Assembly (NCBI RefSeq): GCF_036711975.1
Contig: NC_091966.1
Coordinates: 15,569,501 to 15,633,500 of the forward strand
Length of the DNA: 64,000 nucleotides
Reading direction: 5' to 3'
Source of the DNA: Onthophagus taurus
Taxonomy: Eukaryota > Arthropoda > Insecta > Coleoptera > Scarabaeidae
A program made the position numbers and the translations under genes. The notes under the pieces were generated by a model. That model did not search any database. It was not told the DNA's origin and saw only the letters and a program-made list of their open reading frames with translations. Positions 36,213 through 48,335 of the stretch are shown piece after piece (within the stretch, counting starts at the first letter, position 1; each line of letters opens with the position of its first letter).

Positions 36213-39200
36213 ATGTTTAAATTTTCGATAACTTCGTTACTCTTCGGGGTGTTCATAATATTCATATTTAATTCAGTATGGAATTTGGTTGTGCTATTTA
36301 CGCCCCCTTCTTGCGCAAAAGGAGACGTGTGTTTTCATTCCTATTTAAACACAAAACCTTCTTTAGATCTACTTGTTTATGTTACTGATAATTCACGATC
36401 AGGAGATGAACAATTAATATTAAAAGTTAATAAATTTAATTATGATGAACCATTTGAAAGGTAACACATCTTAAACTAAATTACATCTGTGCAATTTCAT
36501 TAATTATCATTTTATTTAAGAGTAATTGAGTTGGAGATATCAAAAACAGTACGAAATAATGGTAGTTTAATAATTCACTCGGTAATTTTACCCTCAAATG
36601 TAAATAATGAAGATTTATCATTGAACGAGGCTAAAAACGTTTATGAATCAAGTTACTTAAAAGGTCGTTTAACGAAATATGTTGTACCAAAAAGTTTTAC
36701 CTTTAATCTTTTAAAAGAAGAATCTAAACAATCATCTGTTAAACCAACAACTCATATCAAAAGTAGATACTCAATCATGATGTGTAACAGTGAATTACAC
36801 ATTCCAGAAACAAATATTCCACAAGAAGTGATTCATTATTTAAAAATTAATAGGAAAAGACAATTTCTTCCAATTGTTGTTAATGATTTTATGCAGACAA
36901 GGTTAAGAGATTTAGAAGAAATCACTAAAGAAACATCTCAAATAATGTTTAATTATATTTATAACCCAGTTTCAATAGGTAAATTTAAATTTATGGTTGA
37001 GATGGAAGTTACAATAAAGAATTTTAAAAAACTTGGCTTTACCGATAAAGATATTGATGAGGTTAAAGGAGTTTTTGCTGATACTAATTTATATCTTTTG
37101 TGTGCTACAATTTGTATTGGAAGTATTCATGTAAGTATATAAATTAATTTTAATACTTCATGATATTAAATTTTTTTTTAGCTTTTGCTCGACTTTTTAT
37201 CATTTAAAAATGACGTCAGTTTTTGGAAATCACATAAATCAATGGCTGGTTTATCAACAAGAACGGTTGTATGGCGTGCTTTTTCTCAAACAATCATATT
37301 TTTATACCTCTTAGATGAAGGTACTTCTTACTTGGTTTTAGTTCCAAGTGGAATAGGAACAGCAATAGAAGTAAGAACTTTCTTTTATTTACAGGGTGAT
37401 TCAAAAGTAACTTAAATGTTAAAAAGTTGTATAGTTTGAATGACTTAAATGACAGAACAGAAAATTATTATTGCTCTTGTCACCGGGACCTATAAGATCT
37501 ATTGTAACTTTAACCCTCCAAAAGTTTAGGGTAAATGTAAGCCCTTAATGAACTTTAGTATTGCTCCAAAGTCTTGTTCCTTTATGTCGGTAGGTGTCAA
37601 AAGAGCTTTACCGCAAATTTTGTGTCTTAGACGACCTCTAGCGACGCAATTACACAGTATATGTTCAGCCGTTTCTGACTCGTCGTTGCAAAGTCGACAA
37701 GTTTGATCCTCAGCTTGCCCAATGTGGAAAAGGTGGTATTTTATGGGCGCATGGCCGGTCACAAAACCTGGGAGCGTCCTTAGATCCTCTTTGCTGAGGC
37801 ATAAAACCTCTTTGATTTTGTTTTGCGTCATACTCTTCACTTTTCTGTGATCTGAAAGTTCTTTCCAGCGTAAGACTACATTTGAGGCCTCCCATCGGTT
37901 GGTTATTTGTTTTAGGTGACTTTTTTTGTAGTCCACAACCGGGTTGGGGTCCAATGAAGGGCGTTTTTGCTGCCTCTCTGGCCAGCTTGTCAGCCTTCTC
38001 ATTGCCCTCAATGTTTCTGTGTCCTGGAACCCACCATAGAGTAATATCATTGCCCCTGGCGAGTTCTCTCAGGTTGCTGGTCAGTTTCACATACTGTCTG
38101 TGAAAATTTTTATAGATGCACCTTTCTGCCCGTTTTGTAGGTTCAGAGCGGTGTAGAAGTTTATAGCAACAACTTCTGCTTGACAAATGGTTATGTCCGA
38201 GCTTAACGCCAATTTAATGCGGCTATTTGGTCCACTAATGCCCATGCCTACTTCGGATCCAACTGTCTTTGAAGCATCGGTGTACCAGGCTAGAGCTCCT
38301 CTTTTTAGTTTATCCGTTTTAATTTCAATTAAGTGATTTAGACATGGGTCCTTGAAAATTTCGAGGTGTCCTCTGAGGTTACCTTGCATCAACTTGAGTG
38401 AAGAGCCTGTTTTCAGTGATAAGGCACTCCTTTTGTACATTACTTTTGTAAATTATTCATCAGTCACCTTTGCATCCATTAAAAGTGACAGTCTGGTGTG
38501 CAATTTAGTCAGGAGGAACCTTACTTCTTTAAAACTGAAAACGGCGTAACGGTAACTGTCAATGGGGAGCAATATCGTGATATGATTGAAAACCTTTTAA
38601 ACGCCACAACTGCATGCTTTGGGCTTGATTAACATGTGGTATCAACAAGACGGTGCCACATCGCATACAGCCAGGATTACAATGGAATTACTGCGAGACC
38701 TCTTTCCACAACAAGTTATTTCAAGAAATGGTGATGTTGATTGGCCTCCACAGTCGCCTGATTTGACTGCTCCGGACTTCTTTTTGTGGGAATATCTGAA
38801 AAGCAAGGTTTATGCAAACAAACCAGAAACGTTGGAGCAACTCAAACAAAATATTCGTGATGAAATTAATGAAATACCGCGTGAAATGTGTGAAAATGTA
38901 ATGAAAAATGTGCTCAAAAGGGCTCGCATTTGTGAGGCTAACAGAGGCGGACATTTATCTTATATTGTATTCCATACATAATTGCCGACATTAAATAAAA
39001 CATTTATCAATATAAGATCCATTCTCTTTCATTTAATCAAAAATTATAAACAAACAAAGTAGTATACCTTCCCGGCGGACACCCGGTATATATGTTACAC
39101 CCAATTGCCGATTTCGGACAAGTACCGAAATAATTGAACATTTCGCGAAATGTTCAAGTGCATTTGAGCAAATGCCGAAATAAAACTGAATTTCGGCATT

Positions 39201-42200
39201 TCAGCAAGTAAATTTGAGCAAACGCAGATTGAATAGTTCAAATGCCGATTTTAATAAGATTGAAATAAATTATATGTCTGTAAGTATAGGTGTACGAATG
39301 TGCAACATGGCATTAACAACACAATACAAGATCTTAGTTGCTTTCTGATATCTACAAAGAAAATTGTAATCGTATTTTAAACTAGATAAAGAATTGTTAC
39401 CTGAAATTCATTTCTAGCATATAGCCTCTCTAAAATACCATTTGCTGTTCCTACTTTATGTAAGCCTTTATTTTCAGAAATAACAACAGCTAATATATCT
39501 CTAGGTGCAGTACGCCCACGATCAACATCCGGAATTTTCAATAAAATATTTTGTCCAGATGAAAATTTTTTGAACTGCGTTTCAGCATTTTATCAGCTTG
39601 TCGTTTTAAAGTTTGTGAACTTCCTCCTCCGTGTTGAGTGATTTGTTTATATATTAATGTCGTTAAAGCTATCATCCATTTCTTTAGTTTCAACTAATAC
39701 TTCTTTTTGTGACTGATTGTCGGTTTGGTTGTTAAGCAAATCATCCAGCTCTTCTTCCCTCTCAATATGACTGACAACAGTATCGGGAAAGTTAGAAGCC
39801 TTTAGATCATCCTTCATTGGAACTCCGAACGTAGCCTCACCAGGGAGCGCCAATAATACAAAAAATGTTCATCAAATTATACACGACTTCCTCTGCTCTC
39901 TTAGATTTCAGCGGCTTTAAAAGTACGAATTTTGTCAGGTGATCCTGATAATTTAAAATAAATTTCGGTAAAAAAATCGGACTCGGTCTGCATGTCAATT
40001 AAATCGACTTTTTGTTAAAGTTCTACGTTAATATCGGCTTCGAAACTAAATCTTTCTTTTTCTCTTTTTTCTTTATTTTCTTCTCCATAGCAAGTGTTCG
40101 TTTGTGTCCTATCTCCTTGTGTGCTTTTTTTAATACGTCATACACTTCATGCATTTGACAATAGAATTTTATTGAAATAGAATCCCTTCGTTTTTGAATT
40201 AAATTATCAATCCCTCCTATTGTTAGAACCTCAAATATATGAAGACGTCGGTATTCTAGCGGTATAAGTGGTTAACCAGCCTGTTTTTTTGTCATTGCAA
40301 GCCTTCACTTCTTGTATAACTTCATTGAATTTTTCCGATGAAAGAGGGCACGTAAAGATTTTATTATTAACAATAAGACACATTTCAGGTTGTCATTAAA
40401 AGCTTCAGCATTAACACAAGAAGCCTTGAAATCTTGTACTTACATTTACTGAATAAAACAAACACGTCTTTCTTTTTTGTTTACGCGAAATGTACGATTA
40501 TTTCGACACTTGTCCGAAATCGGCAATTGGGTCTAACATGTATAAAGTGGTGTGAGTACAGGGTGTCCCAATTTCGATGTCCGCATAGGCTATCTCCGAA
40601 ACTAAAAGAGATAGAAAAAAAGTAGCTTACATGTCATGATCTCGTTTTTCGAGAAAATGCTAATGCCGAAAACTCCGAACAGCTATCGTCTTTTGTTTTC
40701 GTCCTATCGGCAAAAACTGAAAATTATGCGAAAACGACAATCGCGAATATCTCACTTATTATCAAAGATGGAGTATTATAAATAAAACATTATATGGGCA
40801 ACTTTTTACGAAGAATTCAGTGGCGTAGGTAGAATTTTTTTCCCATTTTTTATTTTCGAGATTTTTGACGTAACTTTATTTTTTTAAATGGAAACCATAG
40901 TTGGCTATGACCTAAAATAATTTGTTATTTTCTTCTGATAACAAATATATATAGTTTGTGGGGTATATTTCTTATAGTTATTGAATAATTAACAAAAATT
41001 CATTTTGTTCTATCTAAACATAATGTATGTATTTAAAAGTTAATGTTGCTATGGTAATAACCATACATACTATGATGGAACATAATGAATCAAATAATTG
41101 CCAAAGTTTGTATTTAAAAATTCGATAACAACTCTGGCATTATCAGCTGGTATGATGCACCAGCATGTTAGGTGTCAAAGTATAACAAAACTAAATAAAA
41201 CTTTACAATGAACTTCGAAAATTATGAAAATGTAACATGATGGAATGCTATATGTTATCAGATAAGAATGCGACGTTAGCCGGGGAATTATATTTCACAA
41301 GGTATTCGGAAAGAAGACAACCGCACGTAAGAACCTTCAGCCGGTTAGCAGAAAATTTAATAGATTTTTGGTCCATCCCCAAACCACGTGCAAAAACATA
41401 CCAAAATGGCCTGCAAGAGGATGAAGTCAATGTGTTGGCTTCACTTGCGATAAATCCATCAACATCTTGCAGAGAAATTGAACAAGACATCTGACCCAAA
41501 AACCGCTGCTTCCGAATATGAAAGAAAAATATGTAGAAACCATACAAAGCGGGCCTAACTCATTATTTACGTTCAGGAGATGTCAATCTAAGATTAGAAT
41601 TTTGTAGATGATATTTAGAAAAATTAAATAATCTGCTGTTTGTTCAAAATGTCATCTGGACCAATGAAGTCTCTGAGTGTTCAAAGAAGGTTGAGGTTCA
41701 ATGTATGGTGTGCCCTTTTAGATAATAGAATGTTGGCATATGGTATCTACCATAAAAACTTAAACTCAGGTAATACCTCAATATATCAAGGCAGCACATT
41801 GTGCTTTTGGTCGACAATTTGCCATTAAATAAGTCTCAAATGATATATTTTCAATATGGCGGAGCACCAGCACATAATGCCAGAGTTGTCAGTGAATTTT
41901 TAAATACTTCTACAAACTTTGGCAATAATTGGAAACAATGGGCACGTTCAGCCGGTGTCAACTGTTAAGTTGCTACATTAGCAGTCGCGGCTGAACGATA
42001 TACTAAGTCAGCGCTGTTACGCAGCAGTTTAGTAAATATCTCAGCGTAAGTAATCTGCGCTTAGTTTGTCAGCGGTTGTGAAATTCTAGGTTAGGATTAA
42101 TATTTCTTGTTTCTCCCCTTTAATTTTGAAAACTGGCAGAACTGTATAAAATGAAATGAGCCTTAAAATCAACATCATCATCCATTATCTCTTGTAATAA

Positions 42201-45200
42201 CACAAAATTTTCAAAAATATTATTGTTGGCCATAGTTTTAGGTTATGCTGAACTGCTAATTCTCAATTGCTTGTTCAGCCGATTTCGTTCCGCTGTATTA
42301 AAGCTCATACAACTAGCTGACTGATTTAATTCAACTGTTGACACCTGCTGAACGTATCCAATGTTTTCCATCGTGGCATTGTTATCACCATAACAACATT
42401 AAGTTTTAAATACATACATTAGTTTTAGATAGAACAAAATGAATTTTTGTTAATTATTCAATAACTATAAGAAATATACCCCACAAACTATATATATTTG
42501 TTATCAGAAGAAAATAACAAATTATTTTAGGTCATAGCCAACTATGGTTTCCATTTAAAAAAATAAAGTTATGTCTCAAATCTCGAAAATAAAAGATGGG
42601 AATAAAATTCTACCTACGCCACTGAATTCTTCGTAAAAAGTTGCCCATATAATGTTTTATTTATAATACTCCATCTTTGATAATAAGTGAGATATTCGCT
42701 ATTGTCGTTTTCGCAAAATTTTCAGTTTTTGTCGATAGGGCGAAAACAAAAGACGATAGCTGTTCGGAGTTTTCGGCATTAGCATTTTCTCGAAAAACGA
42801 GATCATGACATGTAAGCTACTTTTTTTCTATCTCTTTTAGTTTCGGAGATAGCCTATGTGGACATCGAAATTGGGACACCCTGTACTCCGTCTCACGAGC
42901 AGCCGTCGGACAAGGTGTCATTACCCCCGTTATATTAAGACATGCTAACCGCTCGATTTGTGCCAGCTGTTGTTGTGCTGTCTTATAATTTGTTTTTGGC
43001 CACCAAACCAGTGAGGCATAGGCGACCATGGGTCTGATTATTGCTACGTAGGCCCAATGAGCCATTCGTGGTTTGAGACCCCACTTCCTTTCGAGGAGCT
43101 TGCTGCAGATCTGGTTAGCCATAATAACCTTTTTCCTCACCTTGTCTATGTGGGAGTTCCAGTTTAATTTACTGTCTAGTATTACCCCTAGGTATTTAAC
43201 TTCTGTTTTGAGGTTAATAGTTCTGCTTTCAATGGAGGGTGCTCTCAATTGTAGCTTCCTACTCCGAGTGAAAGGGATTATTCCGATTTTGTTTGGATTG
43301 ATGCTGAGGCATTGCTTTTGCACCAAGTGCTGGTAAGTACTAGGGCTTTCTGGATTAGTTGAGTTATGATTGTTTGTAGAAGGTGTTATCAAAAGCACCC
43401 TCTATGTCTATGAAAGCACATAGGACTATCTCTTTGTTTGCGATTGTCTTCTCTAAAGTGCTAGTCAAAGCATGGAGAGCAGTAATTGTTGATTTGGCTT
43501 TCCGGTAAGCATGTTGACTAGGATGGATTAGATTAGTGACAGCACTCCATTCCTAAGGTATTGATCAATTACCTTTTCCATCTCTTTGAGGAGAAATGAA
43601 GTAAGGCTAATTGATCTGTATGCCTTGGGATCGGCGTTTGAACGCCTACCACCTTTAGCTATGAAGACCGCCTTTACTTTCCTCCATAGTGTAGGTATAT
43701 AGCTAAATCTATAGCTTGCTATATATGTATAGGGATATTATTACTGGGAGCCTACAAAGGCAGAATTCCATCCCCTCCAGGCGATTTTAGGAGCTTAAAA
43801 TTAGAAATAGCTCACCTTACTCTGTTGGGTGTAAAAATATTTCCATATGTTATATCCATTACTTCAGGGCCGGCATCCGCATGGGGGCAGACTTTTGAGG
43901 AAGGGAAGTGCGTGCTCAGTAAGAGCTCCAGCGATTCCTTAGCATCCTCGGTGTATTTTCCGTCTTGTTTGCATAGGTGGTCTAGATCAGTGTTATGGTC
44001 TTTCGCCAAGATCTTATGCAGACGAGCAACTGTAGACCAAGCTATCCTTAGGATGGGGTCAAAACTATTTTTGAGACGTATTTAAAAGCTAACGAAACAT
44101 CAAATGACAATAAAACAAAATAAACCATAACATTTAGAATTAATGTCGATACATTTATTTAATCTAGTTCTGGTAGAAACTTGTTAAATTTTAGCCTTGA
44201 ACACGTTTCTAATGGCATTTCGTATTCTCTCCGGCATATTTTCCCTGGCTGTTGGTTTTTCTTAAAACGCTACCCCATAAATAAAAGGACTTTCTATAGA
44301 CAATAGAATTGCTCATCTAAATGTTGACGTACGTTTCAGTCATAATGCATTCAAATTATGACCATCAAGCTGGGACCACATATTCCTTCTTGTTTCCAAG
44401 CAAACGTTTTCCAAAAACCGTTCTCTATTAAGGGTTTCGTCAGAAAAATGTGGACTGGTTCAAACTCCAACGATTTTGTTGATCTGTCGCGTCCAATGTG
44501 GGTTTTGCTCTAACCAATCATACATATGCAAAATTACACCACTTGCACTGTTGAAAGATGCTTCATGCGTCTATAATATTTGTAATAAAAATTTGGATTT
44601 GCCTGAATCGTATTTAACAGTCGATGACAATAGTTATAATAATCGGTATCTGTTAAGGTCTGATGTAAAACAATGTGGTAGTGATGAAGCTAGTTTACCG
44701 TAATTACTTAGCCAAGCTTGAAAAGACTTCTCGAAAAAAATATCACCACCATTTCAAGTGCACCAAATAGTTGGTTAGCAAGATCTTTCAGAAATTTTTT
44801 GCGTTGATCTTTGGTTCTTAAATGGATTGTGTTCTCTATAAATTACATAAGATGCTAATCCACTGATGTCAATTATATTATAAAAGAATTCTAGAGGCTA
44901 GTACTATCTATGGTATCTATTCCGCCTTTAGATTTATTATAGTAGTTGATTATTTCAGGGTTTGCTGCTCGTGTGTCATCACCTACCCAATGCATATGCA
45001 TCAATGATATAAGCTCCCTCCATATTTCTTAGTAGGAATCTTTTGTTTTTTCTTACTGCACCAGCCAGTGTCATATGCCAGGAGTTTAAGACCTATGCTA
45101 ATTTGAAACTTGTGAAGAAATTATTAGTTGTCTTATTTCTTCCCGACCCCTTATAAGGATTTACTGAACCTAACACTATTCGTTTACCAACACTAACCTG

Positions 45201-48076
45201 TCTCGTCGTAACGGATAGCCACTTGATGCATCACAAGCCGAGAAAACTTTTATTCCATATTTTGCCGGTTTGTACTGTGTAAACTTAGTATGTACCTCTA
45301 TATCGTAATAATTGTTCATCAATGATAATACGTTCGTGCGGCTTGTAGGCTTTCTCCAAATTTTTGTTTAGCATTGTCCCGTATTAGTGCTACTTTGTCT
45401 GTTTTATACGTGTAATTTTATACCGGTGTGAAAACAGCACGCCAAACATAGCACGCCATTTCAGCGAGATCACCCGGTATACAGTAAAGTCGGTTTTACA
45501 CGATTCCAAAGGTCGATCAATTTGAAACGGAGCAATAAATACATTTGAAAAATTAGCGTAAATAAATTGTCTTGGTCCGATTTCGTAAAGGCTGTCTTAC
45601 CCTCATATTAAATATTATAGCCCTGTGTTAACGACGGCAGCCCCAAAGATCCGATAGTTGCTAAATATACTAAAACATCCCACCTGTCGAATAGCCTGGC
45701 CAGATTTACTTGCTCTAACTTCCTAAGGGCTCTTTTTTGGGGACTGCCGTCGTTAACACAGGGCGAATTTTTTTAATATGGGGGTGAATAAAAGAGCCCT
45801 TAGGAAGTCAGAGCAAGTAAATCTGACCACGCTATTCGACAGGCGGGATGTTTAGGTATATTTAGCATCTATCAGATCTTTGGGGACTGCCGTCGTTAAC
45901 ACAGGGCGAATTTTTGTAATATGAGGGTAAGACAGCCTTTACGAAATCGGAGCAAGACAATTTATTTACGCTAATTTTTCAAATGTATTTATTGCTCTGT
46001 TTCAAATTGATCGACCTTTGGAATCAATATAATAGTCGAATTTTCTGTAGTTTTGTTGTTTACAAATTGGAGCGTGTAAAACCGACTTTATTGTATACCG
46101 GGTGATCTCGCTGAAATGGCGTGCTGTTTTCACACCGGTTAATTTTATTACCAAATCTGATTAACCTTAGCATCATTTTGAATCGGTCACCCGATATAGC
46201 TGCCCGGGGCATCAATTTTCCACATAGCATCTAGATTCTGCTTATTTTCTTTGTGCATAATACTAAAAATTAATGCACCTAAAAAAATGTGAAGCTTAAC
46301 TTCCGTAAACGTTTGAAATGGGTTCTGTGGTGGCCGAGATTTAGATTGGCCAGAAATTCTATTAACCTTCCGATTTGTTTCCCTTAATATAATGTCAGAT
46401 ATCTCTGGAGACGTTATTAACTCGAAATTCTGTTTAGCTGTATACCTGTTCCTGATTGCTACAGACCATCCTTTTTGCCGTAAAAATTACGAGAGTTTGT
46501 TTGGCTAGGTAGATTACTATGCCAATCTGTTTCGTCTTTCGCTGTCAAAATATTAACAATAACAAAATACCTTGATATATATCTTCTACACTTTCGTCAG
46601 AATCGTGTTAGTTTCTTCATCCAATACCTATTCCGTTTACTATCTGATTTCGCTGCGGTGGACATATCTGCTAATGGCAAATTGTTCTCAACCTCAGATG
46701 CAACATTATTATTATTATTATTGCTGCCGGGCTGAGGAGGGCGGCCCCTCTCGTTACCGCGACCTATAAGATCTATTGTAACTTTAGCCCTCCAATGGTT
46801 TAGGGCAAATGTAGGTCCTTAATGAACCTTAGTATTGTCCTAAGGTCTTGAACCTTTATGTCGGTAGGTAACAGGGTAGTTTTACCGAAGACGTTGTGCC
46901 TTAGACGTCCTCTGGCGACGCAATTGCACAGTATGTGTTCAGCAGTTTCTGACTCGTCGTTGCATAGTCGACAAGTTTGATCCTCAGCTTGTCCAATGTG
47001 GAAGAGGTGGTATTTTCAACAGATGCAACATATGTCTCCTCTTTACGGTCAGAATTTGAATCTTCAATAATTCGCCTTTATTCAGGAAATTAATAAAATT
47101 GAATCAGTAAATTTCAGCAGTTGGACAAGAAAAAAAAAACTAAATAAGTTTATGAATGAAGTTATTAAATAGGTAATTGCATTACATGTGGGCTGAACAG
47201 GCTGAGACCTGTTCAATGGGAAATAAGTAAAAAGTGACCATTTTGGCGTTTATGCCAAAATTTTTTTCAGCTTCGAACTATATATTCGCCCGCCTGTTAA
47301 CGTTGTAAAATTGTGCCGTCGAACGAGGGTTAAATATAAAAATAGAAAAGCTAATTTTCATCCTACTTGCAATTTTTATTGAATCATCCTGTACTTGTCA
47401 ACACTTTTATAATAAACAATATTACTTTAAATTATTAGTTTTGGAAAGTAAACAAAGTTTTAAAACCATCAATCACATTTAATGGATTAAAATTTAATAA
47501 ACATACCACTGAAACGGAAGCTGAAGCAAAAACTCGTCAATACGATGAAGAATCTATGAAATACTTAAGTTATATTTTGTATCCGTTATGTATTGGTGGT
47601 GCGATTTATTCGCTTCTTTATCAACCACATAAGAGGTTTTATTTTTTAAGATTTATAAAATTTTGTTTTACATTTTATTCTTTTTAGTTGGTATTCTTGG
47701 ACAATTAGCAGTTTAGTAAATGGGGTATACGTTTTTGGATTCTTATTCATGTTACCCCAATTATTTGTAAATTATCGTTTGAAATCGGTGGCAGCTTTAC
47801 CATGGCGTGCGTTCACCTACAGAGCGTTTAACACGTTTATCGATGATATTTTTGCATTTATTATAACAATGCCAACAGCTCATAGATTGGCATGTTTTAG
47901 AGACGATGTTGTATTTCTTATTTATCTTTACCAAAGATGGTAAGTTTAGGATTTCATAACTTATTTTTTGTAAATATTTATAACATTTCAGGTTGTATCC
48001 TGTTGATAAAAGTCGGGTTGATGATATTGGCGCAGAAGAAATTATTGAAACTACAGAGAAAAAGAAAGACATATAA
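36213..48076 (+). CDS. CLPTM1L: CLPTM1-like lipid scramblase
   Basis: Six coding exons: 36213-36460, 36521-37130, 37182-37370, 47439-47635, 47688-47939 and 47992-48076. They join in phase to 526 aa, close to the usual CLPTM1L length. An N-terminal signal-anchor (about 4-29) is followed by a long lumenal domain and then several membrane segments. These include [40 protein letters not shown] and [20 protein letters not shown]. The block [20 protein letters not shown] and [20 protein letters not shown] are hallmarks of the family. Family members are ER membrane proteins, and CLPTM1L scrambles GlcN-PI for GPI-anchor synthesis. Intron 3 is 10.07 kb of nested transposons, and the other four are 51-60 nt. 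AATAAA lies at 48175-48180. The stop is 259 bp from the convergent kinesin stop. Confidence 0.96.
37480..38460 (-). pseudogene. RNase H half of a LINE in CLPTM1L intron 3
   Basis: Minus-strand frames show [60 protein letters not shown] and, at the 3' end, [18 protein letters not shown]. These are the RNase H core and Cys-rich tail of a Jockey/I-group LINE. Frameshifts separate the blocks. The RT part of the same LINE resumes at 42884-44090, separated by later insertions. Confidence 0.85.
38462..38985 (+). pseudogene. mariner-superfamily transposase fragment
   Basis: A 120-codon frame from 38619 reads [20 protein letters not shown] and [20 protein letters not shown], the second and third catalytic-acid regions (QQDGA and SPDLT-PDFFLW) of a Tc1/mariner-type DDE transposase. 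Upstream codons (KVTVWC) continue with stops. The N-terminal DNA-binding half is missing. Confidence 0.8.
39092..40539. mobile_element. ~1.45-kb TIR element with transposase debris
   Basis: ATGTTACACCCAATTGCCGA at the left is inverted at the right (ending GGCAATTGGGTCTAACAT), continuing through GATTTCGGACAAGT. On the minus strand the interior reads [33 protein letters not shown] and LYARNEF. This pattern is found in transposon-encoded proteins, followed by acidic sequence. A perfect palindrome (39134-39157) lies in the left arm. The superfamily is uncertain and no exact target duplication was seen. Confidence 0.65.
40559..42883. mobile_element. mariner-like element with ~520-bp TIRs
   Basis: CAGGGTGTCCCAATTTCG at the left and its exact inverse at the right are both flanked by TA. 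Arms of about 520 bp (40559-41080 and 42360-42883) are nearly identical inverted copies. The interior (+) has a broken DDE transposase: [55 protein letters not shown]. The QxDG aspartate block reads QYGG, and stops are present. It inserted into the LINE whose two halves lie at 42884 and 38460. Confidence 0.9.
41944..42355. mobile_element. MITE nested in the long-TIR mariner
   Basis: ACGTTCAGCCGGTGTCAAC at the left pairs with GTTGACACCTGCTGAACGT at the right, 412 bp in all, non-coding. It interrupts the transposase after the [17 protein letters not shown] block. Confidence 0.7.
42884..44090 (-). pseudogene. LINE reverse transcriptase fragment, 5' part
   Basis: From 44090 down the minus strand reads [20 protein letters not shown] and [14 protein letters not shown] (EN-RT linker). 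Frameshifted RT palm pieces follow, then a 170-codon frame with [40 protein letters not shown] and [20 protein letters not shown]. This is the RT thumb region of a Jockey-group LINE. The frame runs into the mariner TIR at 42883. Confidence 0.85.
45422..46139. mobile_element. Foldback/MULE-like element 3 with 9-bp target duplication
   Basis: Termini ACCGGTGTGAAAACAGCACG and its inverse are flanked by TAATTTTAT at 45413-45421 and 46140-46148. At 718 bp it is almost entirely inverted repeat: outer arms of about 200 bp, then an inner palindrome. GCCCTGTGTTAACGACGGCA occurs once inverted (about 45622) and twice direct (about 45740 and 45884). It is non-coding. The ends resemble those of the elements at 6605 and 17498. 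Confidence 0.9.
46707..47019 (-). mobile_element. 5'-truncated LINE copy with 12-bp target duplication
   Basis: Homologous to 37480-37740 (LINE RNase H tail plus 3' end). The 3' end on the minus strand closes with (ATA)n-type repeats at 46707. The 12-mer CAGATGCAACAT flanks both sides (46695-46706 and 47020-47031). Truncation and duplication are typical of target-primed reverse transcription. Confidence 0.92.
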
Positions 48077-48335
48077 TAAAAGAGTGATTTAGGAAAGGTA
48101 GAGAATTTAAAGACATTCCTTTTGAATTAATTCAAGCAATATTTATGCATAAAATGTTTTGTTCTAGTACAAAAAATAAATGAATATTCACATCATATTA
48201 TAATTCCTTATTAATAAAATAGTCTGTTATACAATTCAATAATAAAATTCTTATACATATAATACCTATCTAATGTTGTACTTGGTAATGAAACTAGAAA
48301 TAGAATAAAAAAACTTTGGTATTTTAGTAGCAATA

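Larger units (their letters stand above)
44150..47100 (-). pseudogene. piggyBac-like transposase, heavily broken and twice interrupted
   Basis: Minus-strand pieces in order include [91 protein letters not shown] and [16 protein letters not shown]. The DEQLLxxRG motif and the later DxxxxxYxxxR-type order suit piggyBac-like transposases. Stops are frequent. A foldback element (45422-46139) and a short LINE (46707-47019) sit inside it with clean target duplications. Limits are approximate. Confidence 0.65.

Noticed and set aside
44476-44703. 75-codon plus-strand ORF
   Set aside because: Lies opposite piggyBac-like transposase blocks on the minus strand and has no domain of its own.
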